Assembly (NCBI GenBank): GCA_039583875.1
Contig: CM077160.1
Span: 116,857,895-116,921,894, forward strand
DNA length: 64,000 nt
Origin: Platanthera guangdongensis
Taxonomy: Eukaryota > Streptophyta > Magnoliopsida > Asparagales > Orchidaceae
Reading direction: 5' to 3'
Shown here: positions 52,713 to 62,009 of the stretch, piece by piece
How the letters are laid out: each line of letters starts with the position of its first letter
Position numbering within the stretch: position 1 is the stretch's first letter
The notes under the pieces: model-generated
The model's database searches: none
What the model saw: only the letters and a program-made list of their open reading frames with translations
What the model was told of the DNA's origin: nothing
Translations under genes and position numbers: made by a program

Positions 52713-55172
52713 ATGACTGGAGGTCAGGGAGGTAGTGATGATCTCGGCGAGCTCCCTGGCTCAGGACCCTTTGTGGGGAGGCAAGATTTCATGGCCTCCA
52801 TCCAGGGAATCATGGAGATGCTGCGAAGCATTGCTCCTCAGGGTGGAAGCTCCACCCCGATCCCCCAGGAGCTAGCTCCCCCCCTCGACGAGTCGACTCC
52901 CAGGGGTCTAGGCGAGATGACCCCAGCGGGGGGAGAGGGAAGCGCACCAGGAAGAAGGCCAGGAAAGGAGAGGATGGGAGATGGGGTCGAGCGAGACCTC
53001 ACTGGCCGGGAGTTGTTCTCTAGCCCGGCGAGTGCCAACCTCCCAGGCGAGCAGGTTGCGCGAGTGGAGGTGGCGAGACCACCCCTTAGGGGGTCACCCT
53101 TCAGCGAGCTGATCATCTCAGCTCCCGTTCCCGAGGGGTTCAAAGAGCCAGACATGGCTTACTATACGGGGAAGGATGACCCCGTACAGCATCTGCAGTG
53201 GTTCGAGGATGCCGTCTCCATCAGGCCGATGACGGATGCCTTCAAGTGTCGCCTCTTTGCGATCACGTTGAAGGAGAAGGCAAGGGACTGGTTCCATGAA
53301 CTCCCTCCGAGGTCGATCTATGGTTTCGAGGACTTGAGCCGGAGCTTTCAGCTCCGCTTCTCCACCTCCAAGAAGCGGAAGAGGAGCCCCGAGTCCATCT
53401 TCCTGATAAGGCAGGGGGCTGAGGAGTCGCTGGCCCGTTACGTAGACAGGTTCCAGGGGGAGATCCTGGAGGTCCAGGATATGCCAGGGTATGCTCTCCA
53501 GATGGCCTTCACCGTCGGGCTGAAGGAGGGCTTCTTTAAGATGAGCTTGACCCGGAAGGCCCCCCTTTCCTTTGAGGAGCTGATGGAAAGGGCGGCTGAG
53601 GAGATAGCCATGGAGGCGGCCAACCCGACATTTGTCAAGAAGTTGGCAGAGCTAACGGAGACGGAGTCAAAGGAGCAAGGTGGCTCAAGGCATCAGGAAG
53701 GAAGGAGGGAGGAGCGGAGAGCTCAGGAGGGTCCAGAGCCAGGTTGGAGACAGCAGAGAGGACCCGTTCAGGGTCCGGGAAGAGGTTACGCCCAAGATGA
53801 GGGAAACTTCCATGGGGGCCAAGGGAGGTTCAACTTCCAGAGGCAAGCCCCAAGACAGCTCCTCCCCCCGCCACAGCAAGCCTTGGCGATAGGTGGAGGT
53901 GAAAGAGGAAACAGGAGAGAACACCCAGCCTGCCGAAGGAGGGGAGGAGCGCTACCGTACTGTGACTTCCACCAGGTGGAGGGGCACGCCACGGCTACCT
54001 GCCCCGAGTTTCTGGAAGTGAGGGGGGCGAGAGGCCCTGCCCTGCCGCAGCCGCCGGTGCAGGTTGTGGGGGTTCTACCCAGAGAAGGGGGGGATGATGT
54101 GTGCGAGGACCGGGTCGATGTCGGACCCCGAGGTGGAATAGCTGTGATCCATGGTGGGGTGGGGATCAAGGTCACTCGTAAGGAAAGCCTCCATGTGATG
54201 TACCGACGGAGCGTCGCCTCCACGTCCCAGACCCCGCCCCAGGAGGAGAAGATCACCTTCTCAGTTAAGGACCTGCCGGATCATGAGGATCCGTTCTGCG
54301 ATGCACTGGTCATACAGACGGCCATCGAGGGCTACACCGTCTCCCGGATCTTGGTTGACAACGGGAGCTCCATCAACGTCATTTTCAGGAAGGCGTTTGA
54401 CGAGATGAAGGTAGAATCACGGAGGGTGTTGGCCTCGGACGGACCCCTGTTCGGATTTTTAGGGGAAAGGAAGGAGGTGGAAGGTGGAGTGGGACTCCAA
54501 GTTAAATTGGGGGGAGTCTCAATGAACTGTCGGTTTGTCATTGTTGACTTTCCAAGCAGCTATAACGCCATCTTCGGAAGGCCCCTCATCAACGCCTTCC
54601 GTTGTGTGCCGTCTTCCTTCCACCAATGCCTCAAGTTTAACTCAGGAGGGATCCAGGTCAGAGTCAAGGGAGACTCCAGGATGGCAAGACAGTGTTTTGT
54701 CACGGCCGTCAACACCATCTCTTGGTTGGCCAAGGCAGAGGAGATGGAGAAGATCATGGAGAGCCTAAGCAGGATGGAAGTGTCCGACGAGCAGGAGGCG
54801 GATGGCGCCACTAGGCCTAGACCCCCTGAGGAAGCCTCGCCCCGGTGGAGTCCTGTATTTTTCTTATGTTGTATTGAGTCCAGCCCCCGACCGGCTGAGT
54901 CGGGGGGGTCATGTAACCCATCTTTTTCCCCGTTTGAGGATGTTGGATTTGGTAGAGTTCAAGTGACACGCCTGGTTCCCCACCCCCGAGAGGATCTCCT
55001 CAGCCAGGCTCCCACTAGCTGGTTGGGTCGAATGTGCCTCGGGGAGATCAAGCCCCACCCCCGAGAGGATCTCCCCAGCCAGGCTCCCACTAGCTGGTTG
55101 GGTCGAATGTGCCTCGGGGAGATCAAGTCCCACCCCCGAGAGGATCTCCCTAGCCAGGCTCCCACTAGCTAG
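52713..55172 (+). CDS. gag: gag-protease of element B, running into the tandem repeats
   Basis: ATG at 52713 (MTGGQGGSDDLGELPG). Gag core: EPDMAYYTGKDDPVQHLQWF, FAITLKEKARDWFHELPP, YVDRFQGEILEVQDMPGY and FEELMERAAEEI (about residues 145-305). A zinc-knuckle variant CDFHQVEGHATATC lies near residue 420. The protease has SRILVDNGSSINVIF near residue 545 and YNAIFGRPLINAF. Unlike element A this frame has no stop or shift through gag and protease. After about residue 695 (EADGATRPRPPEEASP) the family sequence ends where pol should begin. The frame continues through a post-pol-like stretch into 25-residue repeats (GRMCLGEIKPHPREDLLSQA..) until TAG at 55170-55172. Confidence 0.9.
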   Translation: MTGGQGGSDDLGELPGSGPFVGRQDFMASIQGIMEMLRSIAPQGGSSTPIPQELAPPLDESTPRGLGEMTPAGGEGSAPGRRPGKERMGDGVERDLTGRELFSSPASANLPGEQVARVEVARPPLRGSPFSELIISAPVPEGFKEPDMAYYTGKDDPVQHLQWFEDAVSIRPMTDAFKCRLFAITLKEKARDWFHELPPRSIYGFEDLSRSFQLRFSTSKKRKRSPESIFLIRQGAEESLARYVDRFQGEILEVQDMPGYALQMAFTVGLKEGFFKMSLTRKAPLSFEELMERAAEEIAMEAANPTFVKKLAELTETESKEQGGSRHQEGRREERRAQEGPEPGWRQQRGPVQGPGRGYAQDEGNFHGGQGRFNFQRQAPRQLLPPPQQALAIGGGERGNRREHPACRRRGGALPYCDFHQVEGHATATCPEFLEVRGARGPALPQPPVQVVGVLPREGGDDVCEDRVDVGPRGGIAVIHGGVGIKVTRKESLHVMYRRSVASTSQTPPQEEKITFSVKDLPDHEDPFCDALVIQTAIEGYTVSRILVDNGSSINVIFRKAFDEMKVESRRVLASDGPLFGFLGERKEVEGGVGLQVKLGGVSMNCRFVIVDFPSSYNAIFGRPLINAFRCVPSSFHQCLKFNSGGIQVRVKGDSRMARQCFVTAVNTISWLAKAEEMEKIMESLSRMEVSDEQEADGATRPRPPEEASPRWSPVFFLCCIESSPRPAESGGSCNPSFSPFEDVGFGRVQVTRLVPHPREDLLSQAPTSWLGRMCLGEIKPHPREDLPSQAPTSWLGRMCLGEIKSHPREDLPSQAPTS

Positions 55173-56180
55173 TTGGGTCGAATGTGCCTCGGGGAGATCA
55201 AGTCCCACCCCCGAGAGGATCTCCCCAGCCAGGCTCCCACTAGCTGGTTGGATCGAATGTGCCTCGGGGAGATCAAGTCCCACCCCCGAGAGGATCTCCT
55301 CAGCCAGGCTCCCACTAGCTGGTTGGGTCGAATGTGCCTCGGGGAGATCAAGCCCCACCCCAGAGAGGATCTCCTCAGCCAGGCTCCCACTAGCTGGTTG
55401 GGTCGAATGTGTCTCGGGGATATCAAGTCCCACCCCCGAGAGGACCTCCCCAGCCAGGCTCCCACTAGCTGGTTGGGTCGAATGTGCCTCGGGGAGATCA
55501 AGTCCCACCCCCGAGAGGATCTCCTCAGCCAGACTCCCACTAGCTGGTTGGGTCGAATGTGCCTCGGGGAGATCAAGTCCCACCCCCGAGAGGATCTCCT
55601 CAGTCAGGCTCCCACTAGCTGGTTGGGTCGAATGTGCCTCGGGGAGATCAAGCCCCACCCCAGAGAGGATCTCCTCAGCCAGGCTCCCACTAGCTGGTTG
55701 GGTTGAATGTGCCTCGGGGAGATCAAGTACCACCCCCGAGAGGATCTCCTCAGCCAGGCTCCCACTAGCTGGTTGGGTCGAATGTGCCTCGGGGAGATCA
55801 AGCCCCACCCCCGAGAGGATCTCCTCAGCCAGGCTCCCACTAGCTGGTTGGGTCGAATGTGCCTCGGGGAGATCAAGCCCCACCCTCGAGAGGATCTCCT
55901 CAGCCAGGCTCCCACTAGCTGGTTGGGTCGAATGTGCCTCGGGGAGATCAAGCCCCACCCCCGAGAGGATCTCCTCAGCCAGGCTCCCACTAGCCGGTTG
56001 GGTCGAATGTGCCTCGGGGAGATCAAGTCCCACCCCCAAGAGGATCTCCTCAGCCAGGCTCCCACTAGCTGGTTGGGTCGAATGTGCCTCGGGGAGATCA
56101 AGCCCTACCCCCGAGAGGATCTCCTCAGCCAGGCTCCCACTAGCTGGTTGGGTCGAATGTGCCTCGGGGAGAGTAAGTTC
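54979..56180. repeat. 75-bp tandem repeats of element B (about 16 copies)
   Basis: Full units start GGTTGGGTCGAATGTGCCTC at 55021, 55096, 55171 and so on every 75 bp to 56146. There are 15 full units and a partial at each end, with few differences. Each unit can form a stem: CCAGCCAG facing CTGGTTGG around GCTCCCACTAG, with one G-T pair. Because 75 is a multiple of three and the unit has no stop in several frames, long frames stay open on both strands. Confidence 0.95.
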
Positions 56181-56184
56181 TTTT

Positions 56185-56412
56185 TAGCTCCGAGATGGAT
56201 TCCGCTGCCAGGCTCTCATCTAGCTGGCAGGGCAGGTTGATCTCTCGTGGAAGCCTAGCCCTTATCTCCGAGATGGATTCCGCTGCCAGACTCTCATCTA
56301 GCTGGCGGGGCAGGTTGATCTCTCGTGGAAGCCAAGTCCTTTGCTCCGAGATGGATTCCGCTGTCAGGCTCTCACTAGCTGACAGGGCTGGTTGATCTCT
56401 CGTGGGAGCCAA
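56185..56412. repeat. Three 74-bp repeats of element B sharing the element A stem-loop
   Basis: The units begin CTCCGAGATGGATTCCGCTG and end GGTTGATCTCTCGTGGAAGCC. The first two have CTGCCAG..CTGGCAG (or GGCGGGG); the third has CTGTCAG..CTGACAG. The core GCTGCCAGGCTCTCA..TAGC is the same as in the 145-bp repeats of element A. Confidence 0.9.
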
Positions 56413-56540
56413 GTTTGTTACCCAGAGAAGCTCTCGCCACCCAGGCTCCCATAGCTGGCATGGCAGGTTGACCCCGCGGGGAAGTTACACTCCGCGAATA
56501 CGTTGGGTTGGATGTTTCTTTCCGATCTTGTGCCAACCTC

Positions 56541-56554
56541 GAAAAGAGCGGGGA
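56541..56554 (+). other. Polypurine tract of element B
   Basis: GAAAAGAGCGGGGA just before the 3' LTR, nearly identical to that of element A. Confidence 0.8.
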
Positions 56555-56557
56555 TTG

Positions 56558-57824
56558 TGTACAACCCTGTATTCGCGAAGAGTGGACCCTAAATGAGGCG
56601 TGCTTAGTTTTTAAGCTTTTTGAGTATTTTGAACTCTCGGTAGCCAATTTTGGCTATAGCTTGGAAATCTACTAGTAGGTGGAGGAGAAATCGGCCTCCC
56701 CCAGCGGCCTCTTAATTGGAGAGTGAGAGCGGCAGGTTGGTAGGCACCCGCCCGGGCCAATTGGGTGTGGAGGCGGGATCAGCAGGCCCTCCCCCTCCCC
56801 CTTTTCCCTCAGGCCGGCGAGACCAGCCCGGGCCCGGTAGGTAGGCCGGGCGAGACCGGCCCTCGGGCCGGGTCTCGCCCAGCCCTGCGGGCAGCCTGGC
56901 GAGACCGGCCCCCAGGCCAGGTCTCGCCCCGCCCGGCGGGTAGGCCGGGCGAGACCGGCCCGAGACCGGCCATCGGGCCGGGTCTCGCCCAGCCCCGCGG
57001 GCAGCCTGGAGAGACCGGCCCCCAGGCCGGGTCTCGCCCAGCCCGGCGGGTAGGACGGGCGAGACCGGCCCTCGGGCCGGGTCTCGCCCAGCCCCGCGGG
57101 CAGCCTAGCGAGACCGGCCCCCAGGCCGGGTCTCGCCCAGCCTGGCGGGTAGGCCGGGCGAGACCGGCCCTCGGGCCGGGTCTCGCCCAGCCCCGCTGGC
57201 AGCCTGGCGAGACCGGCCCCCAGGCCGGGTCTCGCCCAGCCCGGCGGGTAGGCCGGGCGAGACCGGCCCTCGGGCCGGGTCTCGCCCCGCCCCGCGGGCG
57301 GCCGGGCGAGACCGACCCCCAGGCCGGGTCTCTCCCAGCCCGGCGGGTAGGCCGGCGAGACCGGCCCCCAGGCCGGGTGTCGTCCTGTCCTGCAGGGTGG
57401 GTCCCCTATTTGCTTTGGGTGACGCTTTTTTCCTTCTCTACCCCCCGGCGTGGCGGTTTCTTATTGGCCCGAGGCCTTTTGGCCGTAGGGGTATTTTGGT
57501 CATTTTCGGCCCCTGAGATTTGGGAAACTATAAATAGACCCCCCTGGGTGCCTTGGAGAGGATCCTTTTCTGAGTTCTCCTCCCTTAGCTTCTTCTTGGT
57601 AGAGTAGAGAGAACTCTTCAAGGCACCCTAGCTCGAGCATTGGCTAGGGAGGGGAAGTGCTCAGGTAGCCTTTCGGGTGTGAGGTGGGACCTCCGCGCTA
57701 GAGCCGAGGGTCTGTTCATAGTCTCCTAAGTCTCCGGTCCGTGACGTTCTCTCGAGTGTAGTAGGTGTGAGGTCACCCCTTTCAGGGACCCCGAACTCCA
57801 CAGAGGTCAATTTTGGCTTCAACA
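56558..57824 (+). repeat. 3' LTR of element B
   Basis: 1267 bp, TGTACAACCCTGTATTCGCG..GGCTTCAACA, very similar to 51399-52656. It differs by scattered substitutions and a small rearrangement in the GC-rich array near 56950. TATAAATA at 57529-57536. Confidence 0.93.
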
Positions 57825-57829
57825 AATGG

Positions 57830-58360
57830 CTGTTACCTTCTTGTCGGACACTGTAAGTGCTGCCTCTCCTGTCTTGGTCAAATATTCGTACTCCCAATTT
57901 GAGGCCCAAATCATGGCTGAATTCTGACAATTCATGGACCTTCTCATCACTGTCTTCTCCATCATGGTATTCAACTTTACAAGAGCTACAACTTCTGATG
58001 TCTTAACCTCCCCAAGCCCAGATATCATTCCCTACGACTTCTTTTGTTTCGATTTGACATCCATTAAATCTTCATGAGCTCTTCTTTAAAACCACTCGTC
58101 TCCATCCTGACCTTCTCCTTCTCATCCTTCACCGTGTCCACCTCAGTCTGAAGTTGTTGAAGTGTGTTGTTGAGATTGGTGATGATTCTCCTAGTTCTTT
58201 CTTCCGACGAAGTTGCCCATTAAAGCTTTGATCTTTCCTTCATTAGCCGTGAATTCAGATGCTCGATCCTCAATTCTATGTCCTGATCGAGTTTCTTCAT
58301 CATGTTTGTCTCCCAGGAAACTTGCAGAAGCTCTTCTCTAGCAACATTCATTGACGCCAT
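57830..58360 (-). pseudogene. Captured coiled-coil gene fragment in the hAT, N-terminal part
   Basis: Minus-strand ATG at 58360 (MASMNVAREELLQVSWETNM). Pieces with coiled-coil character follow: KKLDQDIELRIEHLNSRLMK, EERTRRIITNLNNTLQQLQT, VDTVKDEKEKVRMETSGFKE. After stops and shifts near 58220, 58070 and 58030 come SGLGEVKTSEVVALVKLNTM, YLTKTGEAALTVSDKKVTAI, reaching the element B insertion site. Exon-like blocks of a host gene in a transposase-less hAT fit gene capture. Family not recognised. Confidence 0.6.
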
Positions 58361-58394
58361 GAACTAAATGCATAAAAATGAATGGGATAAGAAA

Positions 58395-58555
58395 ACAGTG
58401 AAAAAATCGAAACCGCACCGCAAAAACCGACCGCAAACCGCACCGAATCGAAACCGCACCACACGGTTTCGGTGCAGTGTGGTTTTGGTTGGTCAAAAAC
58501 CGCACCCCTGCGGTGTGGTTTCGGTTTGGGCTCAAACCGCACCGAACGGCACCGA
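58395..58555. repeat. Right subterminal repeats of the hAT
   Basis: About a dozen AAACCGCACC and GGTGCGGTTT-type words in both directions, next to the terminal CAGGCCTA. Confidence 0.75.
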
Positions 58556-58566
58556 TCGCAGGCCTA

Positions 58567-59807
58567 CTAAAAAGTGAGCTAGCTTTCGGTGGTAACAACT
58601 ACCGTTGGCAGTAGCCAGCCCTAGTGACTGAGAGACAGCTGGCAAGGAATTTTGAATGCTTAAAAAGGAGGGGAGAAGACCATACTTAGCAAGTCCTTAC
58701 TGCGGTGCAGTAAATGTATCTCCCAATGGTAACTTATGGAAGGCCCGTCAACCTATAATTGATTGAGAAGCAAATGGAGAAGGAGATCTGACGATCCAAC
58801 ATATATAAGGTTCGCACGGCGCATTAGCCCTTACTACGGTGCGGTAATATTATATGCCAAAATTAGAGCAGCGTGGTTGCTAATTCTACAACGATCTGTG
58901 TGCCTCCTGCATACCATATAAGGTTTTGCGGGGAGGTAGATCTATTGCCGACGTTAGCTTTCAGTGGCTATTTAAGAGCAAATCTTCTCCTTTCAACATA
59001 TGGTGAACTTGAGCCACTACTCTAATCTTTCATGAGATCTCTCTTCCCTGAAGTCCATAGCACTCCCAAATCCGTTCATGAAGGTCAATCACTTAAAGGA
59101 GGATTTTAAAAGCTTACACTATGCAAAGGCCGCATGCATCGACTTTGAAGATCTCTTTGGTGTGCCTTCAACCTCTTCTTTGAGTTCTTCTATATAAGGA
59201 GTTTTTACTCTAGAGTTTTCTGTTCTTGTATTTCTCTTTTGATTATCGTTTATCAGTAAGGGAATTTGCCGAGACATTTGGCGACTAGGTCTTGGGAGAC
59301 TTATGGAGAATTTGTCGCTGGTGTGGGTGACTAAGTCCAGGGTTAGATCTAGAGGGCGGCTTAAAGCCTTATCTGGGAGAGATAGGCTAGAGCCAACCAG
59401 TCCTTAGGAGAAGGGTCAGTATAGAAAACCAAAATATTTTTTCTTTTTGCCTCGATTCAAGTGTCATTGGAATCAAAGTTTTTGTAATCTTTCTTTTGAA
59501 ATAAAATTGTATTATTCTCTGCTCTTAATCATCAAGATTTTATTTCTCTTAATCAAAGAAAATTAGTTTTTAATATAATTTTCAGTAGGTTAAATCTCTG
59601 GAAGTTAGCGTAGCACGGTATCTCCTACCGCCGACAGTAGTTGATAGAGACTCAACTTCTCCTTTTTATTTCTCTCTAAAAGTTATCTCCTTGAAAAGGT
59701 AATGTAAAGTTTATAATCAAATATTTCTTAAAATTTTTTTCTTCTAAATTAAAGAACAAATTAATAAAACCCTTATTCACCACACTTTAAGGGCGATTAC
59801 ATCTTAA
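58567..59807 (+). repeat. 3' LTR of element C, right piece
   Basis: Continues the LTR after the hAT (target duplication at 58567-58574) and aligns with the rest of the 5' LTR. Between about 59662 and 59789 there are about 125 bp with no counterpart in the 5' LTR, before the shared end AAGGGCGATTACA. Followed by GTAAC. Confidence 0.82.
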
Positions 59808-59812
59808 GTAAC

Positions 59813-60450
59813 TGTGCACCCCATGTTGTATAGCTCCAGCAGCCGACCAACCCAGCTGGCCCTCCTTAGCAGCCAGAGTCCTGAGAGGTTTGGGAAACAC
59901 CTTGGGTGTCATACTATAATACCTCCCCTCGCTAGTATTAGTCAATGTGGGTACAACCGGTTATAACTGCACAAGCTCCCCATCTCACCTATTTGGATTC
60001 TCATGTTCTACATGCAACTTGCATTTAATGCAACATTTAATGTGGCATTAAATGCTCATAATTGTCTAGGCATCCCACCCTCTTGTATAAATAAGGGGCT
60101 AGGGGTGCTTAAATGGGGGACAGAGAACTTGGGTCAAAATCTACCATGTAGTAAGTGCGATTACAAGTTCCAAGTCTCCATTAATTACCTTGAGTTCTCT
60201 TCTATTTGTGCCTTATTATAGCTCTTTTGATGAAATATTACTGTCTACAACATGTCATATTCACCGCTGCAAGCATATCTGGTGTTTGTCATTGCTAGAA
60301 ATACGTTATATTTTTGGTTCTTTGTTCGACCGGCCCTTAAGCGTTAGTGACATATTTTGTGCGGTTCCTGATTCCCCATTGCTCTTTCTACCCATCACTA
60401 TAATGTGGAAGCTGGTAATAATTTTTACTCCAGTAATCGGAATAAAAATT
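59813..60450. other. Unassigned region right of element C
   Basis: About 640 bp. It contains a TATA-like GTATAAATAAGGGG at about 60083 and mixed-composition sequence, without an ORF that resembles a protein. It could be part of an LTR or a promoter-like stretch; I see no repeat partner in the window. Confidence 0.35.
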
Positions 60451-61590
60451 ATGATCCAAAGAAGAAGTACAAGAAAAGGGTAAGAGATTCATTACAAAAA
60501 CATGGAGTGATAATCAAGAAGAAAGTTCATTCAGCTCAGATGATAAAGAGAGCAAAGCAGAAGAAATCTGCATGATGTCTTTAGAGCTCTCAGAATAAAA
60601 GGATGAATCTCTAGAAGAAGAAAATGAGGTAGCTTACTTTAATAATTTTGGTTTTTGTTCTGGAGACTTTAAAATTACTCTTAAAGGATTCTGCCAAGAC
60701 CAATTGATGGCAAAAGGCCAAATAAAGCTCTTAAGGAAAGATATAGCTAATCTGACTAAAAGATTAGAAGAAGAAAATTCAATTGCAATAAATTATTAAA
60801 TATAAGTTCGCAGAGGAAGGATCAGAGAAGAAATCAACTCTTTGAAAATATAAAATGAAATTTTAAAAGAAAAACTTAATAATGCTAAACTCTTTGCAGC
60901 TTAAATGGGAGGAGTAATTAACTTAAGGCTTTGAAAATCTCACAATTAGGTCTAGGAATCTTGGTCTAGAAGCTAACTCTCCTCAAAAGTCTGATTCTCA
61001 CAACATATTATCTGGGAAAAATCCAATAATGTTTATAATTCCTAACGATAAAGAGCCAATAAACTCAATTGCTGATATTCCTTCTACATCAAAGAGTGTT
61101 CAAAGAAACTAAATATTTTTAAAGATCTCAACCTAAGTCGCATTTTACTCGACGTATGTCGAGAGCTATATCTCTTATGTTGACTAGAAGCTGATGTATG
61201 ACTGATTCAGATCAATATTACATTATGCATGAATCATTTACAAGACCTCTTTCCTCTTTTGCTCAGATTAATAGGAAGAATAAACATAATCAATTCGAAT
61301 GTTATTGCTTTCACAAGGTTGGTTATTTCATGAGAGATTATTGGTACAATCTACCAACAACCTCCCATCTTAAAGGTTATGTGTCTAGACCTTCATTTTA
61401 TTATTTTAGTCCATATATTGGTAACAATGGACCCAAGGCAACGTAGGTTCCTCCTAAATTTTAATTGTATTGCAAGAAAGGAACTGTCCAACCACAAATT
61501 AGATGTGGTAACTGGACAGTGGTTACACCAGACATATGACTGGAGATAAGAAATTGCTGGAAAATTAGAGGATAAAGCTTGTACCTAACA
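60451..61590 (+). pseudogene. SIRE-like copia gag-protease remnant
   Basis: Decayed plus-strand pieces: SSDDKESKAEEICMMSLELS (near 60520), KITLKGFCQDQLMAKGQIKL (near 60670), and a worn zinc knuckle QFECYCFHKVGYFMRDYWYN near 61290, matching the second knuckle of element D (KFECWCCGKVGHYVIDCWHN) but with key residues lost. Near 61515 comes the protease site LDSGYTRHMTGDKKLLEN. No LTRs found around it. Confidence 0.7.
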
Positions 61591-61679
61591 CATCCAAGCT
61601 CTCTATAAATCTCCATCGTCACCATGAAGATCTTCAAAGACTACTTGACGATCCTTTGAAGTCTGTCGTGCTTAAAGTT

Positions 61680-61930
61680 GTCGCTTAAAATCGAAAACTG
61701 TAAACTGAACCAGAACAGTGAAGAACTGAACAAAATTGTTCACTAATTATCTGGGTTCCAGTTTGAATTTTGGAACCGTGAACAATATTGGCCCGGGTAT
61801 GGTTCTTTCATTAAATTATCCATACCGGAACCAGAATCGGAACCACAACATACAAGCCTCAAGCGGTTTCAAGAATTTTAGACCGAATCCGAACCGGACC
61901 GAAGTAGAACCAAACCACGACCCGTTTTAT
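61680..61930. repeat. Stretch with hAT-like subterminal motifs (GGAACC/GAACCG)
   Basis: Repeated GAACC, CCGGAACC and AACTGAAC words. The composition is like hAT subterminal regions, but I could not find clean terminal inverted repeats or an 8-bp duplication. A (TTA)n simple repeat follows at about 61940-61960. Confidence 0.35.
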
Positions 61931-62009
61931 TTTTATAATATTTATTATTATTATTATTAATATTTTAATATTGTTTTTTTATAATCTATCTATAATTTCT
62001 ATATTTACT

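Larger units (their letters stand above)
51399..57824 (+). mobile_element. Tat-clade element 'B', non-autonomous (gag-protease only)
   Basis: Complete 6.4-kb element with target duplication AATGG (51394-51398 and 57825-57829). LTRs 51399-52656 and 56558-57824. The primer site, gag, protease, 3' tandem repeats and purine tract are all related to element A. RT, RNase H, integrase and the antisense genes are all missing: protease is followed within about 300 bp by the post-pol tandem repeats. It would need pol proteins from another copy, perhaps of the A type, to move. Confidence 0.93.
50969..58566. mobile_element. Non-autonomous hAT transposon carrying a gene fragment
   Basis: Bounded by an 8-bp target duplication CTAAAAAG (50961-50968 and 58567-58574), the hallmark of hAT insertion. 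Ends are TAGGCATG (left) and CAGGCCTA (right), an 8-bp terminal inverted repeat with one mismatch. Subterminal stretches (50985-51180 and 58395-58555) are packed with AACCGCAC and GTGCGGTTT words in both directions, as in many plant hAT elements. No transposase is present. Without the nested Tat element B it is about 1.17 kb. The interior holds a minus-strand coiled-coil coding sequence. Confidence 0.88.
42712..59807 (+). mobile_element. Old SIRE-related copia element 'C' with a hAT nest in its 3' LTR
   Basis: Left LTR 42712-43946, primer site 43951, decayed gag and pol, a 2-kb AT-rich 3' region, purine tract, then a right LTR split by a hAT (50818-50968 and 58567-59807). Flanked by GTAAC (42707-42711 and 59808-59812). 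The LTRs are well diverged and the coding part is full of stops, so this copy is much older than D. Protein similarity (gag TSQFKDSKLL, protease WYLDSRFSKHITN) places it near SIRE. Confidence 0.85.

Noticed and set aside
54909..56039. 376-codon minus-strand frame of 25-residue repeats (EEILSGVGLDLPEAHSTQPA type)
   Set aside because: It is the complement of the 75-bp tandem array. The unit has no stop in several frames on both strands, so openness is automatic and no start or promoter supports it.
50969..58566. Autonomous hAT transposase
   Set aside because: No transposase or dimerisation-domain motif found. The only coding sequence is the captured coiled-coil fragment and the nested Tat gag.
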